DNA from: an uncultured Prevotella sp.
GTDB taxonomy: Bacteria > Bacteroidota > Bacteroidia > Bacteroidales > Bacteroidaceae
Direction of reading: 5' to 3'
Assembly (NCBI GenBank): GCA_900765465.1
Contig: CAAFRM010000056.1
Coordinates: 1 to 6,048, forward strand
DNA: 6,048 nucleotides
The translations under genes were made by a program, and so were the position numbers. Shown here one piece after another: positions 5,552-6,048 of the stretch; position 1 is the stretch's first letter; each line of letters starts with the position of its first letter. The notes beneath the pieces were generated by a model that was given only the letters and a program-made list of their open reading frames with translations, had not been told where the DNA came from and did not search any database.

Positions 5552-6048
5552 ATGGCTAATTTGAGATTTGAGGTTGTAGCCGAGGCCTTTAAGAAAAGAC
5601 CTGTAGAGGTGAAGACTCCCAAGGTGCGCCCTTCGGAGTACTTCGCCAAGTATGTATTCAACCGACAGAAGATGTACAAGTATCTGCCATCTGATGTGTA
5701 CGAGAAACTCATCGATGTAATAGATAATGGTACTCGTCTGGACCGTTCCATCGCTGATGCCGTGGCTGCCGGCATGAAGCTCTGGGCTGAGGAAAACGGG
5801 GTAACGCATTATACGCACTGGTTCCAGCCATTGACCGAGGGCACTGCCGAGAAGCACGATGCCTTTGTGGAGCACGACGGAAAGGGTGGTATGATTGAGG
5901 AGTTCTCAGGCAAGCTGCTGGTGCAGCAGGAGCCTGATGCCAGCTCGTTCCCTAATGGTGGTATCCGCAACACCTTCGAGGCTCGTGGCTATTCTGCATG
6001 GGATCCTACATCGCCTGTGTTCATCATCGACGATACCCTCTGTATCCC
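5552..6048 (+). CDS. glnN: Glutamine synthetase type III, N-terminal part (3' end outside window)
   Basis: The frame starts MANLRFEVVAEAFKKRPVEV and stays open for 165 codons to the window edge. The sequence is characteristic of GSIII, the large (about 700-730 residue) glutamine synthetase of Bacteroidota and some cyanobacteria. It has the GSIII N-terminal region and then conserved blocks HYTHWFQPLTEGTAEKHDAF (about residues 88-107), LVQQEPDASSFPNGGIRNTFEARGY (about 127-151) and AWDPTSPVFI. The enzyme makes glutamine from glutamate, ammonia and ATP in the cytoplasm and is the main ammonia-assimilation step. Only about a quarter of the usual length is visible, so most of the ATP- and metal-binding core is outside. 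The ATG is preceded by AAAAGAAG (5543-5550), a purine-rich start region. It has its own promoter, so it is probably not part of the two-component unit. Expression is expected to respond to nitrogen supply, as known for Bacteroides glnN, but no regulator site is identified here. Confidence 0.95.
   Translation, partial: MANLRFEVVAEAFKKRPVEVKTPKVRPSEYFAKYVFNRQKMYKYLPSDVYEKLIDVIDNGTRLDRSIADAVAAGMKLWAEENGVTHYTHWFQPLTEGTAEKHDAFVEHDGKGGMIEEFSGKLLVQQEPDASSFPNGGIRNTFEARGYSAWDPTSPVFIIDDTLCI

Noticed and set aside
5009..5875. 288-residue minus-strand open frame covering the end of the regulator gene and the start of glnN
   Set aside because: It overlaps two confidently identified + strand genes and the glnN promoter, with no protein motif visible.

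Overview
The window looks like an ordinary stretch of chromosome from a gut or oral Bacteroidota, most likely Prevotellaceae (Prevotella/Segatella type). The reasons are a type III glutamine synthetase, a GH51 arabinofuranosidase, two TAnnTTTG-type -7 promoter boxes (the signature of the Bacteroidota primary sigma factor), A-rich or weak Shine-Dalgarno start regions, and a TPR-LytS/LytTR two-component pair of the Bacteroidota style. The genus is inferred; no rRNA or other taxonomic marker is present. All recognisable genes are on the + strand.

Layout: (1) 1-798 is the C-terminal part of a GH51-type alpha-L-arabinofuranosidase whose 5' end lies outside the window. (2) 799-1042 is a 244-base gap with a small AT-rich palindrome, a strong intrinsic terminator (882-930) and a promoter (961-992). 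(3) 1043-2524 encodes an exported protein with an Ala/Pro/Thr-rich linker, MORN-variant (YwqK-like) repeats and an unassigned C-terminal domain. (4) 2525-2578 is a short gap built entirely of 10-bp tandem repeats; the array starts inside the upstream stop codon and ends over the next start codon. (5) 2579-4603 encodes a sensor histidine kinase with a periplasmic TPR domain, one clear membrane segment and a LytS-like kinase core. (6) 4631-5404 encodes its probable partner, a REC-LytTR response regulator. (7) 5405-5551 holds a weak hairpin, a 10-bp palindrome and a promoter. (8) 5552 to the window end is the N-terminal part of glutamine synthetase III (glnN), cut by the window edge.

The three central genes are co-directional, closely spaced (54 and 27 bases) and preceded by one visible promoter, so they probably form one transcription unit: an exported repeat protein plus a periplasm-sensing two-component system. 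What they sense and regulate cannot be read from the sequence. The flanking genes (arabinan degradation and nitrogen assimilation) are separated from them by a terminator or a promoter and need not be related. The most unusual element is the 10-bp tandem repeat bridging the MORN-protein and kinase genes. No mobile element, CRISPR array or RNA gene was seen.
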